From Hyphobacterium indicum (GTDB lineage: Bacteria > Pseudomonadota > Alphaproteobacteria > Caulobacterales > Maricaulaceae): a stretch of DNA of 64,000 bases. The notes below the pieces were generated by a model. It saw only the letters and a list, made by a program, of their open reading frames with translations. It did no database searches and was not told the origin of the DNA. Positions 46,677 through 56,301 of the stretch are shown here, one piece after another. Location: positions 285,501 to 349,500 of the forward strand of contig NZ_QBDX01000002.1 of NCBI RefSeq assembly GCF_003129605.1, written 5' to 3'. A program made the position numbers and the translations under genes. Each line of letters begins with the position of its first letter. Position 1 is the first letter of the stretch.

Positions 46677-47809
46677 CAGTTGACGCCGAACAGGCTGCCC
46701 AGTCCGGCCAGTGCGCGTCCGATGAGGCCCTGCTTGGCCACCGTCCCGGCAGCTTCAAGCGCAAACTGACGTGTTTCCATACCCGGAGCCGACACTTCCA
46801 GGCGCGCAATCACATCCCCTTCGGCCACGGGAGCGGCAATCGGACCATCATAGACAATTTCGGCCTGGAGATCGCCGCGGGCCCGAACATGCAGTCCGAC
46901 GCGCGCATCTTCTGTCAGCCGCAGCGCAACCGTTTCCGCCTGTCCCAGAAACAGATCGGCTTCACCCACCACATCACCGGCAGTGCCCAGTTCAACCAGA
47001 GTGAAATCGGCCAGCGCAGCGCGCATCAGGCGTTCGCCTTCACTGGCCCGTGCCCGTTCGCTTTCCATACCGTTATAGACGACGATACGGCGCGCACCGT
47101 CACGTTCGCCGGAGGCAACGAGGCCGTATCCGCTTTCCTCGGTATGACCGGTTTTGAGCCCATCAACCTCGTCCATGGTCGCCAGCAGCGGGTTGCGGTT
47201 GAACTGGCGGATGCCGTTATAGGTGAATTCCCGGACATCGAAGATTTCATAGAATTCCGGGTATTCGCGGATGATGATGGCCGCAAGCCGGGCCAGATCA
47301 ATGGCACTGATCCGTTGATCCGGATGCGGCCAGCCGGTCGAATTTGCGAACCGCGCACTGGACAGGCCCAGCTCACGCGCCCGCACCGTCATATCAGCCG
47401 CGAACGCGCTTTCAGACCCGGATATCGCCTCGGCGAGCACGATGCAGGCATCATTGCCGGATTGAACGATGATGCTGCGGATCAGATCATCCACACGTGC
47501 CCGTGAATGGACCTCCAGAAACATGGTGGAGGAGCCCGAAGCCGCTCCGCCAGTCCGCCATGCATGTTCGGAAACCGGCAATTCATCGTCCAGCGACAAT
47601 GCGCCCCGTTCGATAGCTTCAAACGCCATCAGCAGCGTCATCAGCTTCGACATGGAAGCCGGCGGCATCGGCTCATCACCATTGTGGTTGAACAGGACTT
47701 CGCCGGTTTCGTAATCCAGAATGACAGCATGGCTGGCGGATGTCTGGAAGTCCTGCGCCTGCGCCAGCGAAGCGAAAGTAAACAGGCAGAATACTATGAG
47801 TGCGCGCAC
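46676..47809 (-). CDS. dacC: D-alanyl-D-alanine carboxypeptidase (PBP5/6 type)
   Basis: 377 residues. Signal peptide MRALIVFCLFTFASLAQAQ. Penicillin-binding motifs: S52-x-x-K55 (ASMSKLM), SGN in VQSGNDACI near 118 and KTG in LKTGHTEESGYG near 218. A C-terminal PBP5-like beta domain and an amphipathic terminal helix (about 355-377) probably attach it to the membrane. It trims pentapeptides in peptidoglycan. It lies downstream of rlpA and is coupled to tmk, an order typical of alphaproteobacteria. Confidence 0.94.
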   Translation of the reverse strand: MRALIVFCLFTFASLAQAQDFQTSASHAVILDYETGEVLFNHNGDEPMPPASMSKLMTLLMAFEAIERGALSLDDELPVSEHAWRTGGAASGSSTMFLEVHSRARVDDLIRSIIVQSGNDACIVLAEAISGSESAFAADMTVRARELGLSSARFANSTGWPHPDQRISAIDLARLAAIIIREYPEFYEIFDVREFTYNGIRQFNRNPLLATMDEVDGLKTGHTEESGYGLVASGERDGARRIVVYNGMESERARASEGERLMRAALADFTLVELGTAGDVVGEADLFLGQAETVALRLTEDARVGLHVRARGDLQAEIVYDGPIAAPVAEGDVIARLEVSAPGMETRQFALEAAGTVAKQGLIGRALAGLGSLFGVN

Positions 47810-47891
47810 GGGCGTTTCTCCATCACGGAATCAGACAGCCAGAAGACAAGGCTGATTGAAACGCGATGGAGGGCTGGCGTCCAGCCTGCTG

Positions 47892-48728
47892 TCAGTTCAG
47901 CGCCACAACCCGCGCGTCGTACACGCCGTATCGCGACAGATCCCGGCTGAGTATATCGGCATCAGAACGCGCTAGATCGCTGCCTACATAAACCCGGTAG
48001 ATACGCCTTCCGGCTGACCGGGCATCTTCAATCCGCACATCCCCGGCAGATGCCAGGCGCTGGCGAAGAGCTTCTGCATTGGCGCGCTCCGAGAAGGCAC
48101 CGGCCTGGACACGAAATCGGGTATTGCCATTGCTGGCCGTATAGATGTGGCTTTCCGCCACCGTTCCGGCCGGCGCCACGCCCTCGGGCGGGCCAAGATA
48201 CCGCACCCTCACCCGCGCCAGCCCCTGCTCGAGAAAACCGAGTTCAATAGCGGCCGCACGGCTGACGTCCAGGATCCGGTCGCCTGCAAACGGACCCCGA
48301 TCATTGAGCCGCAATACGGCTGATCTGCCATTTTCAAGATTGGTAACCTCGATCATGCTGGGAATCGGCAGGGTCGTATGCGCCGCTGTCAGCAGGTTCT
48401 GGTCAAAAATTTCACCATTGGCCGTAGGAAGGCCTTGGAAATTCGGCCCGTACCAGGAGGAAATCCCGGTGGCATCATAATCATCGTCCCGTGCCGGCAC
48501 ATAGGTGCGACCGGCAATGGTATAGGGCCGTCCTATTTTCTGCTCGCCACTACCCCCATTCCAGGCCGGGCTGGCCGAACCGGAAGAACCCGCAGATGTC
48601 GAGCGGGAGGGGGGTGATACAATATCGATCCCGCGCACGATATGTGATGCTGATGACGAGCATGCGCCTAGAAACGCTGAACAGATCAGCGTCGCAATCA
48701 TGATTGAAGACCGGGCTGAAATCTGCAC
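47892..48728 (-). CDS. rlpA: RlpA-family septal lytic transglycosylase, lipoprotein
   Basis: 278 residues. The signal ends with a lipobox LGAC (acylated Cys near residue 23). A Ser/Gly-rich linker precedes the double-psi beta-barrel (about 95-185: [39 protein letters not shown] with the catalytic Asp/His area), and a C-terminal SPOR domain (about 205-278: [20 protein letters not shown]) that binds denuded septal glycan. It cleaves peptide-poor glycan strands at division sites. It is the first gene of the rlpA-dacC-tmk-holB-tatD run. Confidence 0.94.
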   Translation of the reverse strand: MQISARSSIMIATLICSAFLGACSSSASHIVRGIDIVSPPSRSTSAGSSGSASPAWNGGSGEQKIGRPYTIAGRTYVPARDDDYDATGISSWYGPNFQGLPTANGEIFDQNLLTAAHTTLPIPSMIEVTNLENGRSAVLRLNDRGPFAGDRILDVSRAAAIELGFLEQGLARVRVRYLGPPEGVAPAGTVAESHIYTASNGNTRFRVQAGAFSERANAEALRQRLASAGDVRIEDARSAGRRIYRVYVGSDLARSDADILSRDLSRYGVYDARVVALN

Positions 48729-48847
48729 AGCGCCTCTCCCACACCATAAAATCCCGCACTGTCTCTAATCGAAAGGAGTGAAACAAGTGTAAGCATTCAC
48801 CAGTTGCCTTATACCGGCCTCCCCCGCTAAGAGGAAACATCATCTGC

Positions 48848-48935
48848 GGAGGGGTGGCAGAGTGGTCGATTGCGGCGGTCTTGAAAACCGTTGAGCCGCG
48901 AGGTTCCGGGGGTTCGAATCCCTCCCCCTCCGCCA
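48848..48935 (+). tRNA. tRNA-Ser(UGA)
   Basis: 88 bases including the encoded CCA. The acceptor arms GGAGGGG (48848-48854) and CCCCTCC (48925-48931) pair fully, followed by discriminator G and CCA. Anticodon stem GCGGT/ACCGT with the loop CTTGAAA gives anticodon TGA, reading UCA. The long variable arm and the GGTTCGAATCC T-loop region fit the serine type. Confidence 0.97.
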
Positions 48936-48943
48936 GTCTATGA

Positions 48944-48969
48944 AAGCCCGGCATGTCTGCCGGGTTTTT
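48944..48969 (+). terminator. Intrinsic terminator after tRNA-Ser
   Basis: Stem CCCGGCA (48947-48953)/TGCCGGG (48958-48964) around TGTC, extended by A-T pairs and followed by TTTTTC, eight bases after the tRNA CCA. A textbook rho-independent terminator. Confidence 0.85.
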
Positions 48970-49008
48970 CTGTGTTCAGTGATATCGGCAGGTCTGTCAT
49001 GAGGCCTG

Positions 49009-49039
49009 AAAAAGGGGCCGCTCCGGAAAGCAGCCCCTC
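49009..49039 (-). terminator. Intrinsic terminator of the metzincin gene
   Basis: On the minus strand, GGGGC-TGCT and AGC-GGCCCC pair with one mismatch around a short loop, followed by TTTTT (plus-strand A-run at 49009-49013). It is 29 bases after the minus-strand stop at 49068. Confidence 0.75.
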
Positions 49040-49067
49040 ATCCAGTGTCGAATTCAGATTCGCAGAC

Positions 49068-51257
49068 CTATTGGGTCCGGACCGCCACGCTTGTGGCTCC
49101 CACCGCATTACCACCCTCGGCAAAGCGGACGAAGACACGGTTCCGCGCCGGATCATTGCTGATCGCGGCTCCGGTCCCCCTTACGAAAATACCGAATGTG
49201 GCCGTGCCATTGGCACCCACAGCGAGATTCTGCGTTGCAGCACGCGCGGCCGTACAAGCCCCTGTCGCCGGGTTGGTCGGGCAAATCTCAATATTATTGA
49301 TGGCCAGAGTCCGCCCTCCGGTGTCAGCGGAGACCACAATATTACCCGCATTCCCGACATTGGAGATTGCGACTGCAAAGACGCCAACGAAATTACCTGT
49401 TGTCGGAACATTCACGCGGCCCGGGTCACCAGATGTGGCCAGTGCGACGATGTCAGCAGACCCTGCAGCGGTTGACCGGAAAGTAAGCGAGTTCAGGCCC
49501 AGCGTATATTCCGCCGAACGACGATTGTCACAGAAGGCCTCGATGAAGAGATCGCTCTCATTGTTTGTGGATGGGTAGAAGCCTGGCGTGCCCACGCCAT
49601 CGACGAAATCAGCAGCACTGGTAACCGAGAACAGGAAGTTCTGTGCGGCTCCCGCAGCAATACTGACGGGCGTATTCGCCGTACCTGTCAAGGCATTCGC
49701 CGGCGTCGTCGTCTGATAGGAGAATTGCGCCGGTGTTGCGCCTGCCAGACGCAATCCACAGCCGGTAGCCGTCGATCCTGTTGCGGTGGGATTGATGATG
49801 GTGGCAAACGCCGTGGCTGTTGTACCATTGGTCACTGACCGGGTAATTGGCAGTACCGATGATACGACACGCGGAGCTTCAGGTCGGAAGCTCACGACAT
49901 TGAGACTGACCTCGCGTGCCGCCCGTGCATTGTCTGCCGGGTCGGAAGTCGAAGGACCATCAATCTGCGCAAAGGCAACTTGCTCCTGTCCCGGCGCAGC
50001 AATCCCGCACGCAGCACCATTCGGACAAAGATTGATATCCGGATTGGAGAAATACAGCGCTTCGGCCTCTCCACCGGGCCCATTCGGAGCCCCTTGCGGG
50101 CAGGTAATGCCAGCGCCTGATTGATAGGACATTATCGTGCCGAACGTGCAATCAACGCGGTGGCCATGTGCATAGGCCCGTACGCCGCCGCCGGGTGTGC
50201 CGCCGGCATCTTCAACATTGTGAGCAAAGCCCAGATTGTGGCCGATTTCATGAGCAAACGTGACGTCAGAACAGAAGCTGTACTGGCCTGCGGGATTATC
50301 GGTATCCGCAATCCAGTCGGCAGAAACCGAGTATCCGAAACGGGCACTATTGGCATTGATCACCCCATTGGTGGAAGGCTGGCCAATTCCCCAGGCAAGC
50401 CCGCATGAACTCTGTCCGGTCAGTGATCGCTGCAAGATGGCGACAAGATCCGCACCATAGGTCACGCCGGCCGCACGCAGAGCGCTCAAATCCTGCGTGA
50501 CAGGCGTATCTCCATTCGGATCGCCCGAAAGATTGTTCAACGTTTCGCTCTGGTTAGCGGCATCATTATCCAGGGTCACCGAATCGAGGTGGACCAGACG
50601 CGCACGCAATCCGGTGTCAGAATCAATCAGCGCCTGATCAAGCACCGCCATCAGATATTGGACACGGCCTCCCGTGGCCAAGCCCCAGCGGGCAGAAAAA
50701 CCTTGGGAATAGAAGACGGCAATATCAATAATTCCGTTGGAACCCACCGCTACGGCGTCAGCAGTGCCTTCTTCAATTTCAGCAACCCGCTCGCGTCCTT
50801 CCTGAACCACAAGATCATAATTCGGGATCAGCACGTCATTGGGATTCTGGAGAGGCTCACCACCCTCTGGCATCTGCATGATGCGGTGACCTCCGGCCTC
50901 CGGAACAATCATCCACAGACCGTCTTCAGTCTGGATTCGGCCGAAAACAAATCCGTTGGTCTGCGTAAGAAGAACCCGGTTATGGATCGTATGATCGGCA
51001 AGCCGCCCGACCCAGACCCGAGCCCCCAGCGATTGATCACCGATACGGTCAAGCTCGGCTTCATAACCTGGACCAAAATTCAGGGAGACACGCTCGCCGG
51101 CCTCCATTCGCATGATGTCCGGATTTAGCGATTCAAACATGATGCGGGTTTCACCATTGCTGTCAGCAATCGTGGAAACGCCGGCAAACATGTCATCTGC
51201 GAAGGCCATTACCGGCATTGCGGTCATCGCAATGCCAGCCCAGATCAATCTATTCAT
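49068..51257 (-). CDS. Secreted metzincin metalloprotease with beta-sandwich C-terminus
   Basis: 729 residues from the ATG at 51257, chosen for GGGGAGAA upstream and for the signal peptide MNRLIWAGIAMTAMPVMAFA. A pro-region (about 21-165) is followed by the peptidase domain (about 172-440) with the zinc motif HEIGHNLGFAH (H336, E337, H340, G343, H346) and Met-turn IMSYQSG, which match metzincins of the reprolysin-like M12B group. The C-terminal third (about 485-729) is Ala/Thr/Gly/Asn-rich with beta-sandwich character and four cysteines, suggesting Ig-like binding domains. Probably extracellular. Its own terminator follows. Confidence 0.88.
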   Translation of the reverse strand: MNRLIWAGIAMTAMPVMAFADDMFAGVSTIADSNGETRIMFESLNPDIMRMEAGERVSLNFGPGYEAELDRIGDQSLGARVWVGRLADHTIHNRVLLTQTNGFVFGRIQTEDGLWMIVPEAGGHRIMQMPEGGEPLQNPNDVLIPNYDLVVQEGRERVAEIEEGTADAVAVGSNGIIDIAVFYSQGFSARWGLATGGRVQYLMAVLDQALIDSDTGLRARLVHLDSVTLDNDAANQSETLNNLSGDPNGDTPVTQDLSALRAAGVTYGADLVAILQRSLTGQSSCGLAWGIGQPSTNGVINANSARFGYSVSADWIADTDNPAGQYSFCSDVTFAHEIGHNLGFAHNVEDAGGTPGGGVRAYAHGHRVDCTFGTIMSYQSGAGITCPQGAPNGPGGEAEALYFSNPDINLCPNGAACGIAAPGQEQVAFAQIDGPSTSDPADNARAAREVSLNVVSFRPEAPRVVSSVLPITRSVTNGTTATAFATIINPTATGSTATGCGLRLAGATPAQFSYQTTTPANALTGTANTPVSIAAGAAQNFLFSVTSAADFVDGVGTPGFYPSTNNESDLFIEAFCDNRRSAEYTLGLNSLTFRSTAAGSADIVALATSGDPGRVNVPTTGNFVGVFAVAISNVGNAGNIVVSADTGGRTLAINNIEICPTNPATGACTAARAATQNLAVGANGTATFGIFVRGTGAAISNDPARNRVFVRFAEGGNAVGATSVAVRTQ

Positions 51258-51515
51258 CAGTTTTCTCCCCGAAATTATTGCCAAATTTGATGTCGGCCAC
51301 GCCAGCAAATCAACAGTCTTCACAAGCCTATACCGAAACTCGGGATGACACCAATAATTCCGTTAGACTCTCCCAAAAAATATTGCCGCAGCGATCTGCA
51401 TCGGAATCCAATCATTCGGCCAAGCGTAGGTGAACACACAGATGCGGGGGTTACTTTCCGCTCAACACACGCGATAAAGGTAAACTGAATTTCTGTCGCC
51501 TTACGGGAGAAGAGC
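51258..51515. other. Divergent promoter region between two peptidase genes
   Basis: 258 bases with no gene. It serves the minus-strand metzincin and the plus-strand M2 peptidase. Shine-Dalgarno sites are visible at both ends (CTTTTCTCCCC side for the minus strand and GGGAGAAG before 51516). No convincing promoter hexamers or palindromes were found. Confidence 0.5.
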
Positions 51516-53438
51516 ATGAAAACGTGGATGTATGGTGTCGCAGGCATGGCCCTGCTGGCCGCTGCCGGATGTAGCGAAAGCCAGAGTGACGCAGCGAATT
51601 TGGACCAGGACAATTCCGGAAGCGAGATGACATCCGATTCGGGCAGTCTGACCGCCGCAGACGCGAGGGCCTTCCTTGAGGAAACAGAGGCCGAACTTGC
51701 CGAATTCAATGAATATGCGAGCCGTGTTTTCTGGGTTTATTCCAACTTCATCACCGAAGACACCGAATATCTGGTGAGCCGGGTCAGCGCCGAAGGCACC
51801 GAAATGGCTGTCCGCATGGCGCTTGGCACCGCCCCTTTTGCCGATCTTGATCTGCCGCTGGATCTGCGCCGCAAGATGACCAATCTGACGGCAGGCATCA
51901 CCCTGCCCGCCCCGTCCCGAGCCGGAGCGGCTGAGGAATTGGCAGAGCTGACCACGCGGATGAGCTCGGCCTACTCGACCGGAACCGTTTCCCTGGACCC
52001 GGAGCTTATCACCGCAGAGGAGATCACCGAGGCCACCGGCCGGGAGGATATCGACCTGGACGCAGTTCCGCTGGATACGATGGAAGTGCTGATGGGAACC
52101 GAGCGCGACCCGGATGTCCTGTCCGCCATGTGGCGCCAGTGGCGCGATGCCATCAATCCCGAACAGATGAGCCAGGATTATGCGGCCATGGTCGACCTGG
52201 CCAATGAGGGCGCGCGCGAGCTCGGCTTTTCCGATCTCGCCGAGATGTGGTTGTCAAATTACGACATGCCGGCCGACGAAATGGAAGCCGAGGTCGAACG
52301 GCTCTGGGGGCAGGTCGAGCCGCTCTACGAACAGCTTCATTGCTATGCGCGGGCAGAACTGAATGAAGAATATGGCGATGCGGTCCAAGCTGCCTCCGGC
52401 CCGATCCGTGCGGATTTGCTGGGCAATATGTGGGCACAGGGCTGGTCCCCTATCAGTGACATTGTCAGCGTCGGATCATCCGATCCCGGCTATGACCTGA
52501 CCGAATTGCTGGTGGCCGCCGACTACGACGCCCATGAGATGGTCGAGGCCGGTGAACGTTTCTATACCTCTCTTGGCCTCGACCCGTTGCCGCAATCCTT
52601 CTGGGACCGGTCGCTGATCACGCGCCCGCGGGACCGGGATGTGGTTTGTCATGCCTCGGCATGGAACCTCGATTCCCGCGATGATATCCGCATCAAGATG
52701 TGCACCAATGTGAACGCTGAGGACTTCCGTACGGTTCACCACGAGCTGGGTCACAACTATTATCAACGCGCTTATCAGGATCAGGACACGCTGTTCCAGA
52801 ATGGCGCTCATGACGGTTTCCACGAAGCCATTGGTGATTTTGTCGCGCTGTCAGTGACGCCGGAATATCTCGTCCAGATCGATCTGCTCGCCGCCGATCA
52901 GGTGCCGGGGGCCGAAGCCGATCTCGGGCTCCTGATGGACCTGGCGCTCGACAAGATCGCTTTCCTGCCGTTTGCGGTGATGATGGATCAATGGCGCTGG
53001 CGCGTCTTCCGCGGCGAGATCACGCCAGAGGAATACAATTCCGCATGGTGGGAGCTTCGTGATCAGTATCAGGGCGTTTACCCGCCCGTGGACCGGCCGG
53101 ACACCGCATTTGATCCGGGTGCCAAATATCACATCGCCAATAATGTCCCGTATCTACGCTATTTTCTCAGCTATATCCTGCAATTCCAGTTCCAGCAGGC
53201 CGCGTGTGAAATGGCCGGATGGGAAGGACCGCTTCACCGCTGCACCGTCTATGGCAATGAGGAAGTTGGCCGCCGTTTCAACGAGATGATGGAAATGGGC
53301 GCGTCACAGCCCTGGCCGGACGCGCTGGAAGCCTTTACCGGCACGCGCGAAATGGACGGGTCCGCGATCATCGCTTATTTCCAGCCATTGATGACGCATC
53401 TGGAAGAAGAGAATGAGGGCCGTAATTGCGGCTGGTAG
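51516..53438 (+). CDS. M2-family peptidyl-dipeptidase lipoprotein (ACE-like)
   Basis: 640 residues. The lipoprotein signal MKTWMYGVAGMALLAAAGC has its acylated Cys at residue 19. After an acidic linker, the angiotensin-converting-enzyme fold follows. Zinc site: H409-E410-x-x-H413 in HHELGHNYYQ and the third ligand E437 in GFHEAIGDFVALS. NVPYLRYFLSYILQFQFQ near 550 and the C-terminal catalytic Tyr/Arg region are also typical. It removes dipeptides from C-termini of peptides at the cell surface or in the periplasm, probably feeding the peptide uptake of a marine heterotroph. Full family length. GGGAGAAG precedes the ATG. Confidence 0.92.
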   Translation: MKTWMYGVAGMALLAAAGCSESQSDAANLDQDNSGSEMTSDSGSLTAADARAFLEETEAELAEFNEYASRVFWVYSNFITEDTEYLVSRVSAEGTEMAVRMALGTAPFADLDLPLDLRRKMTNLTAGITLPAPSRAGAAEELAELTTRMSSAYSTGTVSLDPELITAEEITEATGREDIDLDAVPLDTMEVLMGTERDPDVLSAMWRQWRDAINPEQMSQDYAAMVDLANEGARELGFSDLAEMWLSNYDMPADEMEAEVERLWGQVEPLYEQLHCYARAELNEEYGDAVQAASGPIRADLLGNMWAQGWSPISDIVSVGSSDPGYDLTELLVAADYDAHEMVEAGERFYTSLGLDPLPQSFWDRSLITRPRDRDVVCHASAWNLDSRDDIRIKMCTNVNAEDFRTVHHELGHNYYQRAYQDQDTLFQNGAHDGFHEAIGDFVALSVTPEYLVQIDLLAADQVPGAEADLGLLMDLALDKIAFLPFAVMMDQWRWRVFRGEITPEEYNSAWWELRDQYQGVYPPVDRPDTAFDPGAKYHIANNVPYLRYFLSYILQFQFQQAACEMAGWEGPLHRCTVYGNEEVGRRFNEMMEMGASQPWPDALEAFTGTREMDGSAIIAYFQPLMTHLEEENEGRNCGW

Positions 53439-53454
53439 ACCTTGTTTCAGAGTA

Positions 53455-53487
53455 AAAAAGGGGCGGTCCTGTCGGGCCGCCCTTTCC
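53455..53487 (+). terminator. Terminator after the M2 peptidase
   Basis: AAAGGGGCGG and CCGCCCTTT pair with one bulged G around TCCTGTCGGG, preceded by an A-run and followed by CCATTTCC. It is 17 bases after the stop and separates the peptidase from the kyn operon. Confidence 0.65.
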
Positions 53488-53583
53488 ATTTCCGGTGCAG
53501 TTGATCCGGATACATCATGCCGCCTTCCGTCCCGGCACCTCCCGGACTAGTCTTCGCGCAAATCAAATGACTGGACCCTGCAA

Positions 53584-54429
53584 ATGCCTGAAACCATCAG
53601 CACATCCGTCGATCTGTCGGGCGAAGACGTTCACTGGTCCCCGGAAGGCGGCCTGTCCTATGGGGCTTATCTCAAGCTCGACCACATCCTGAAAGCCCAA
53701 TCGCCTTTGACCGCGGAGCACGACGAGATGATGTTCATCATCATCCACCAGGCTTCGGAATTATGGCTCAAGCTCTGCCTGCACGAACTTGATGCCGCCA
53801 TTGATTGTATCAATCGGGGGGAATTCGGCCCGGCGTCAAAAATGCTGTCGCGCATCGCCCGGATCCAGGAACAGCTGACGCAATCCTGGGCCATTCTGGC
53901 CACCATGACGCCTGCCGATTACCTGAAGTTCCGCGACCGGCTGGGCCAGAGTTCCGGCTTCCAGAGCTATCAATACCGCATGCTGGAATACCGCCTGGGC
54001 AACAAGAATGCGGCCATGGCCCGGGTCCACGGAAAATCCGAGCACGCAGATGCCGTGCGGAAATATCTCAATCTCCCCAGCATTTACGACGAAGCTTTGA
54101 AACAACTGGCCAAAGCCGGGTTTGATATTCCGGCCGACCGTCTGGAGCGGGACTGGTCAGAACCCTACAAGCCCAGCGCTGAAGTCGAGGCGGCCTGGAA
54201 AGAGGTCTATTCCAACATCGAGGATCACTGGCAGCTGTATGAAATGGCCGAAAAGCTGGTGGATGTGGAACACAAATTCCAGCTCTGGCGCTTCAATCAC
54301 ATGAAGACCGTGGAGCGCATCATCGGCTATCGCCGCGGCACCGGCGGCACGGGCGGCGTCTCCTATCTCGTCAAGGCGCTGGATCTGCGTTTTTTCCCTG
54401 AATTGTGGACGGTCAGGACTTCGCTCTGA
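53584..54429 (+). CDS. kynA: Tryptophan 2,3-dioxygenase
   Basis: 281 residues. A heme enzyme that opens the indole ring to N-formylkynurenine. The family features are LSYGAYLKLDHILKAQSPLT, EHDEMMFIIIHQASELWLK (substrate and heme pocket), QSSGFQSYQYRMLEY, the VERIIGYRRGTGGTGGVSYL loop near the C-terminus and LRFFPELW. It starts a tight operon: the stop shares a base with the kynB ATG (TGATG). Confidence 0.96.
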   Translation: MPETISTSVDLSGEDVHWSPEGGLSYGAYLKLDHILKAQSPLTAEHDEMMFIIIHQASELWLKLCLHELDAAIDCINRGEFGPASKMLSRIARIQEQLTQSWAILATMTPADYLKFRDRLGQSSGFQSYQYRMLEYRLGNKNAAMARVHGKSEHADAVRKYLNLPSIYDEALKQLAKAGFDIPADRLERDWSEPYKPSAEVEAAWKEVYSNIEDHWQLYEMAEKLVDVEHKFQLWRFNHMKTVERIIGYRRGTGGTGGVSYLVKALDLRFFPELWTVRTSL

Positions 54430-55058
54430 TGGGGAAACGATTGATCGACATATCCCAAACCCTGCGGCCCGCCCTGCCCGTCTGGCCCGGGGACACCGCC
54501 TTTTCGCTGGATCAAGTCTGGACAATCGAGCCGGACTGTCCGGTCAATGTCTCCCGGCTGACGCTCTCCACCCATTCCGGTGCCCATGCTGATGCCCCGC
54601 TTCATTATGATCCGCAGGGCAAGGCCATCGCGGAGGTGGATCCGGAGATCTATATCGGCACCTGCCACGTCTTTGATGTCCGCAAGGCGACCAATCTTGT
54701 GCGCCCCACTGATTTCAACCTCGAAAATGCCGCAGGTTGCAAACGCATTCTGTTCCGCACCTTTGACCGCTTTCCGCACGATCAATGGGTCTCGGACTAT
54801 GCGGCGATCGCACCGGACACGATTGATGCCCTGCATCATGCAGGCGTGAAGCTGGTTGGCATGGATGGACCGTCGCTTGACCCCGAAACATCGAAAACCC
54901 TGGACGCGCACCACGCCGTCAAACGCGCCGGAATGGCCATTCTCGAAGGCCTGGTGCTGGATGATGTCACCGAAGGCCGCTACGAACTGATCGCTGCACC
55001 ATTGAAGATCGAGGGGGCTGATGCCTCCCCGGTCCGGGCGTTGTTGAGAGAGCTTTGA
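54429..55058 (+). CDS. kynB: Kynurenine formamidase (arylformamidase)
   Basis: 209 residues, cyclase-like metal-dependent hydrolase. The metal motif STHSGAHADAPLHYD (HxGxHxDxPxH, about 48-62) is complete, with DVR, PHDQWVSDYAAIAPDTI and GMDGPSLDPETSKTLDAHH. It hydrolyses N-formylkynurenine to kynurenine. The ATG at 54429 on the kynA stop gives MGKRLIDISQTLRP; an in-frame ATG at 54405 within kynA is rejected. One base separates it from kynU. Confidence 0.96.
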   Translation: MGKRLIDISQTLRPALPVWPGDTAFSLDQVWTIEPDCPVNVSRLTLSTHSGAHADAPLHYDPQGKAIAEVDPEIYIGTCHVFDVRKATNLVRPTDFNLENAAGCKRILFRTFDRFPHDQWVSDYAAIAPDTIDALHHAGVKLVGMDGPSLDPETSKTLDAHHAVKRAGMAILEGLVLDDVTEGRYELIAAPLKIEGADASPVRALLREL

Positions 55059-55059
55059 C

Positions 55060-56301
55060 ATGAGCCAGATCGGCCTTGACGACATCGAACGGCTGGATTT
55101 AGGCGACCCCGTCGCATTCTTCCGCGACCGCTTCGAGATACCCGATGGCGTGATTTATCTGGATGGTAATTCGCTTGGCTGCTTGCCTAAAGCCGCACGC
55201 GAGCGGATCAATGATGTTGTCGCCCGTGAATGGGGGCAGGATCTCATCCGCTCATGGAACACCAATGACTGGATCAACGCTCCCACGCGGATCGGCGACA
55301 AGATCGCGAAACTGATCGGCGTCAAATCGGGTGAAGTCATTGTCGGTGATAGCACCTCTGTCAATGTCTTCAAATGCTTGACAGCCTGCCTTCAACTGAA
55401 TTCTGACCGCAATATTTTGCTTACGGAAACCGGGAATTTTCCAACCGACGCCTATATGACCGAAGGCCTGGCCGCGATTGCACCGGACCGGATCACGGCT
55501 CGCCTTGTTGAACCGGATGCGATTATTGAAAATCTGGATGATACGACAGCCGCCCTCCTCCTGACCCACACCCATTACAAGACCGGCCGGGTCCGCGATA
55601 TGAAGGCGATAACCGCTGCCGCTCATGCCGCAGGCGTACCGGTCATCTGGGATTTGTCACATTCCTGCGGGGCCATGCCGGTCGACCTCAATGGCTGCGA
55701 AGCCGATTTTGCTGTCGGTTGCGGATATAAGTATCTCAATGGCGGACCCGGCGCTCCGGCCTTCACATTCGTGGCACGTCGGCATCAGGAAAAAGTGTTT
55801 CCGGCCCTGTCCGGCTGGCTGGGTCACAAACAGCCCTTTGCCTTCGACGATACCTATACGCCAGGCCCGGGCATTCATCGCTTTCAGTGCGGCACGCCGG
55901 GAATCATTGGCTGTGCTGCGCTGGAAACCGGCGTCGATCTGATGCTGGAAGCCGATATGGCCGCGCTGCGCAGCAAATCTTCGGCGCTCGGTGATCTCTT
56001 CATCCAGCTGGTTGAACAGCGCTGTGGCGCGTTCGGCTTTGAGCCCGCCTGCCCACTTGAGGCCGAGGACCGCGGCAGTCAGGTGAGTTTTCGTCATCCG
56101 GAAGGCTATGCCATCATGCAGGCGCTGATTGCGCGTGGTGTGATCGGGGATTTCAGGGCCCCGGACATTCTCCGTTTCGGCTTTGCACCGCTCTACAATT
56201 CCTATGCCGATGTCTGGAACGCAGTGGACACTCTGCGCGATGTCATGACAACGAACGAATGGAACCAGGCCCGTTTCAAACAGAAGGCGGCTGTCACATG
56301 A
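55060..56301 (+). CDS. kynU: Kynureninase
   Basis: 413 residues, PLP enzyme releasing anthranilate and alanine from kynurenine. YLDGNSLGCLPKAARERIND at the N-terminus, VGDSTSVNVFKCLTACLQL, WDLSHSCGAMPVDLNGCEAD, the PLP lysine in VGCGYKYLNGGPGAPAFTFV near 228 and FQCGTPGIIG. The stop overlaps the next ATG (ATGA, 56298-56301), tying it to the FadJ-like gene. Confidence 0.97.
   Translation: MSQIGLDDIERLDLGDPVAFFRDRFEIPDGVIYLDGNSLGCLPKAARERINDVVAREWGQDLIRSWNTNDWINAPTRIGDKIAKLIGVKSGEVIVGDSTSVNVFKCLTACLQLNSDRNILLTETGNFPTDAYMTEGLAAIAPDRITARLVEPDAIIENLDDTTAALLLTHTHYKTGRVRDMKAITAAAHAAGVPVIWDLSHSCGAMPVDLNGCEADFAVGCGYKYLNGGPGAPAFTFVARRHQEKVFPALSGWLGHKQPFAFDDTYTPGPGIHRFQCGTPGIIGCAALETGVDLMLEADMAALRSKSSALGDLFIQLVEQRCGAFGFEPACPLEAEDRGSQVSFRHPEGYAIMQALIARGVIGDFRAPDILRFGFAPLYNSYADVWNAVDTLRDVMTTNEWNQARFKQKAAVT

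Noticed and set aside
48848-48935. tRNA-Ser as an integration site of a mobile element
   Set aside because: No integrase, no direct repeat of the tRNA end and no compositional shift downstream; a normal terminator follows.
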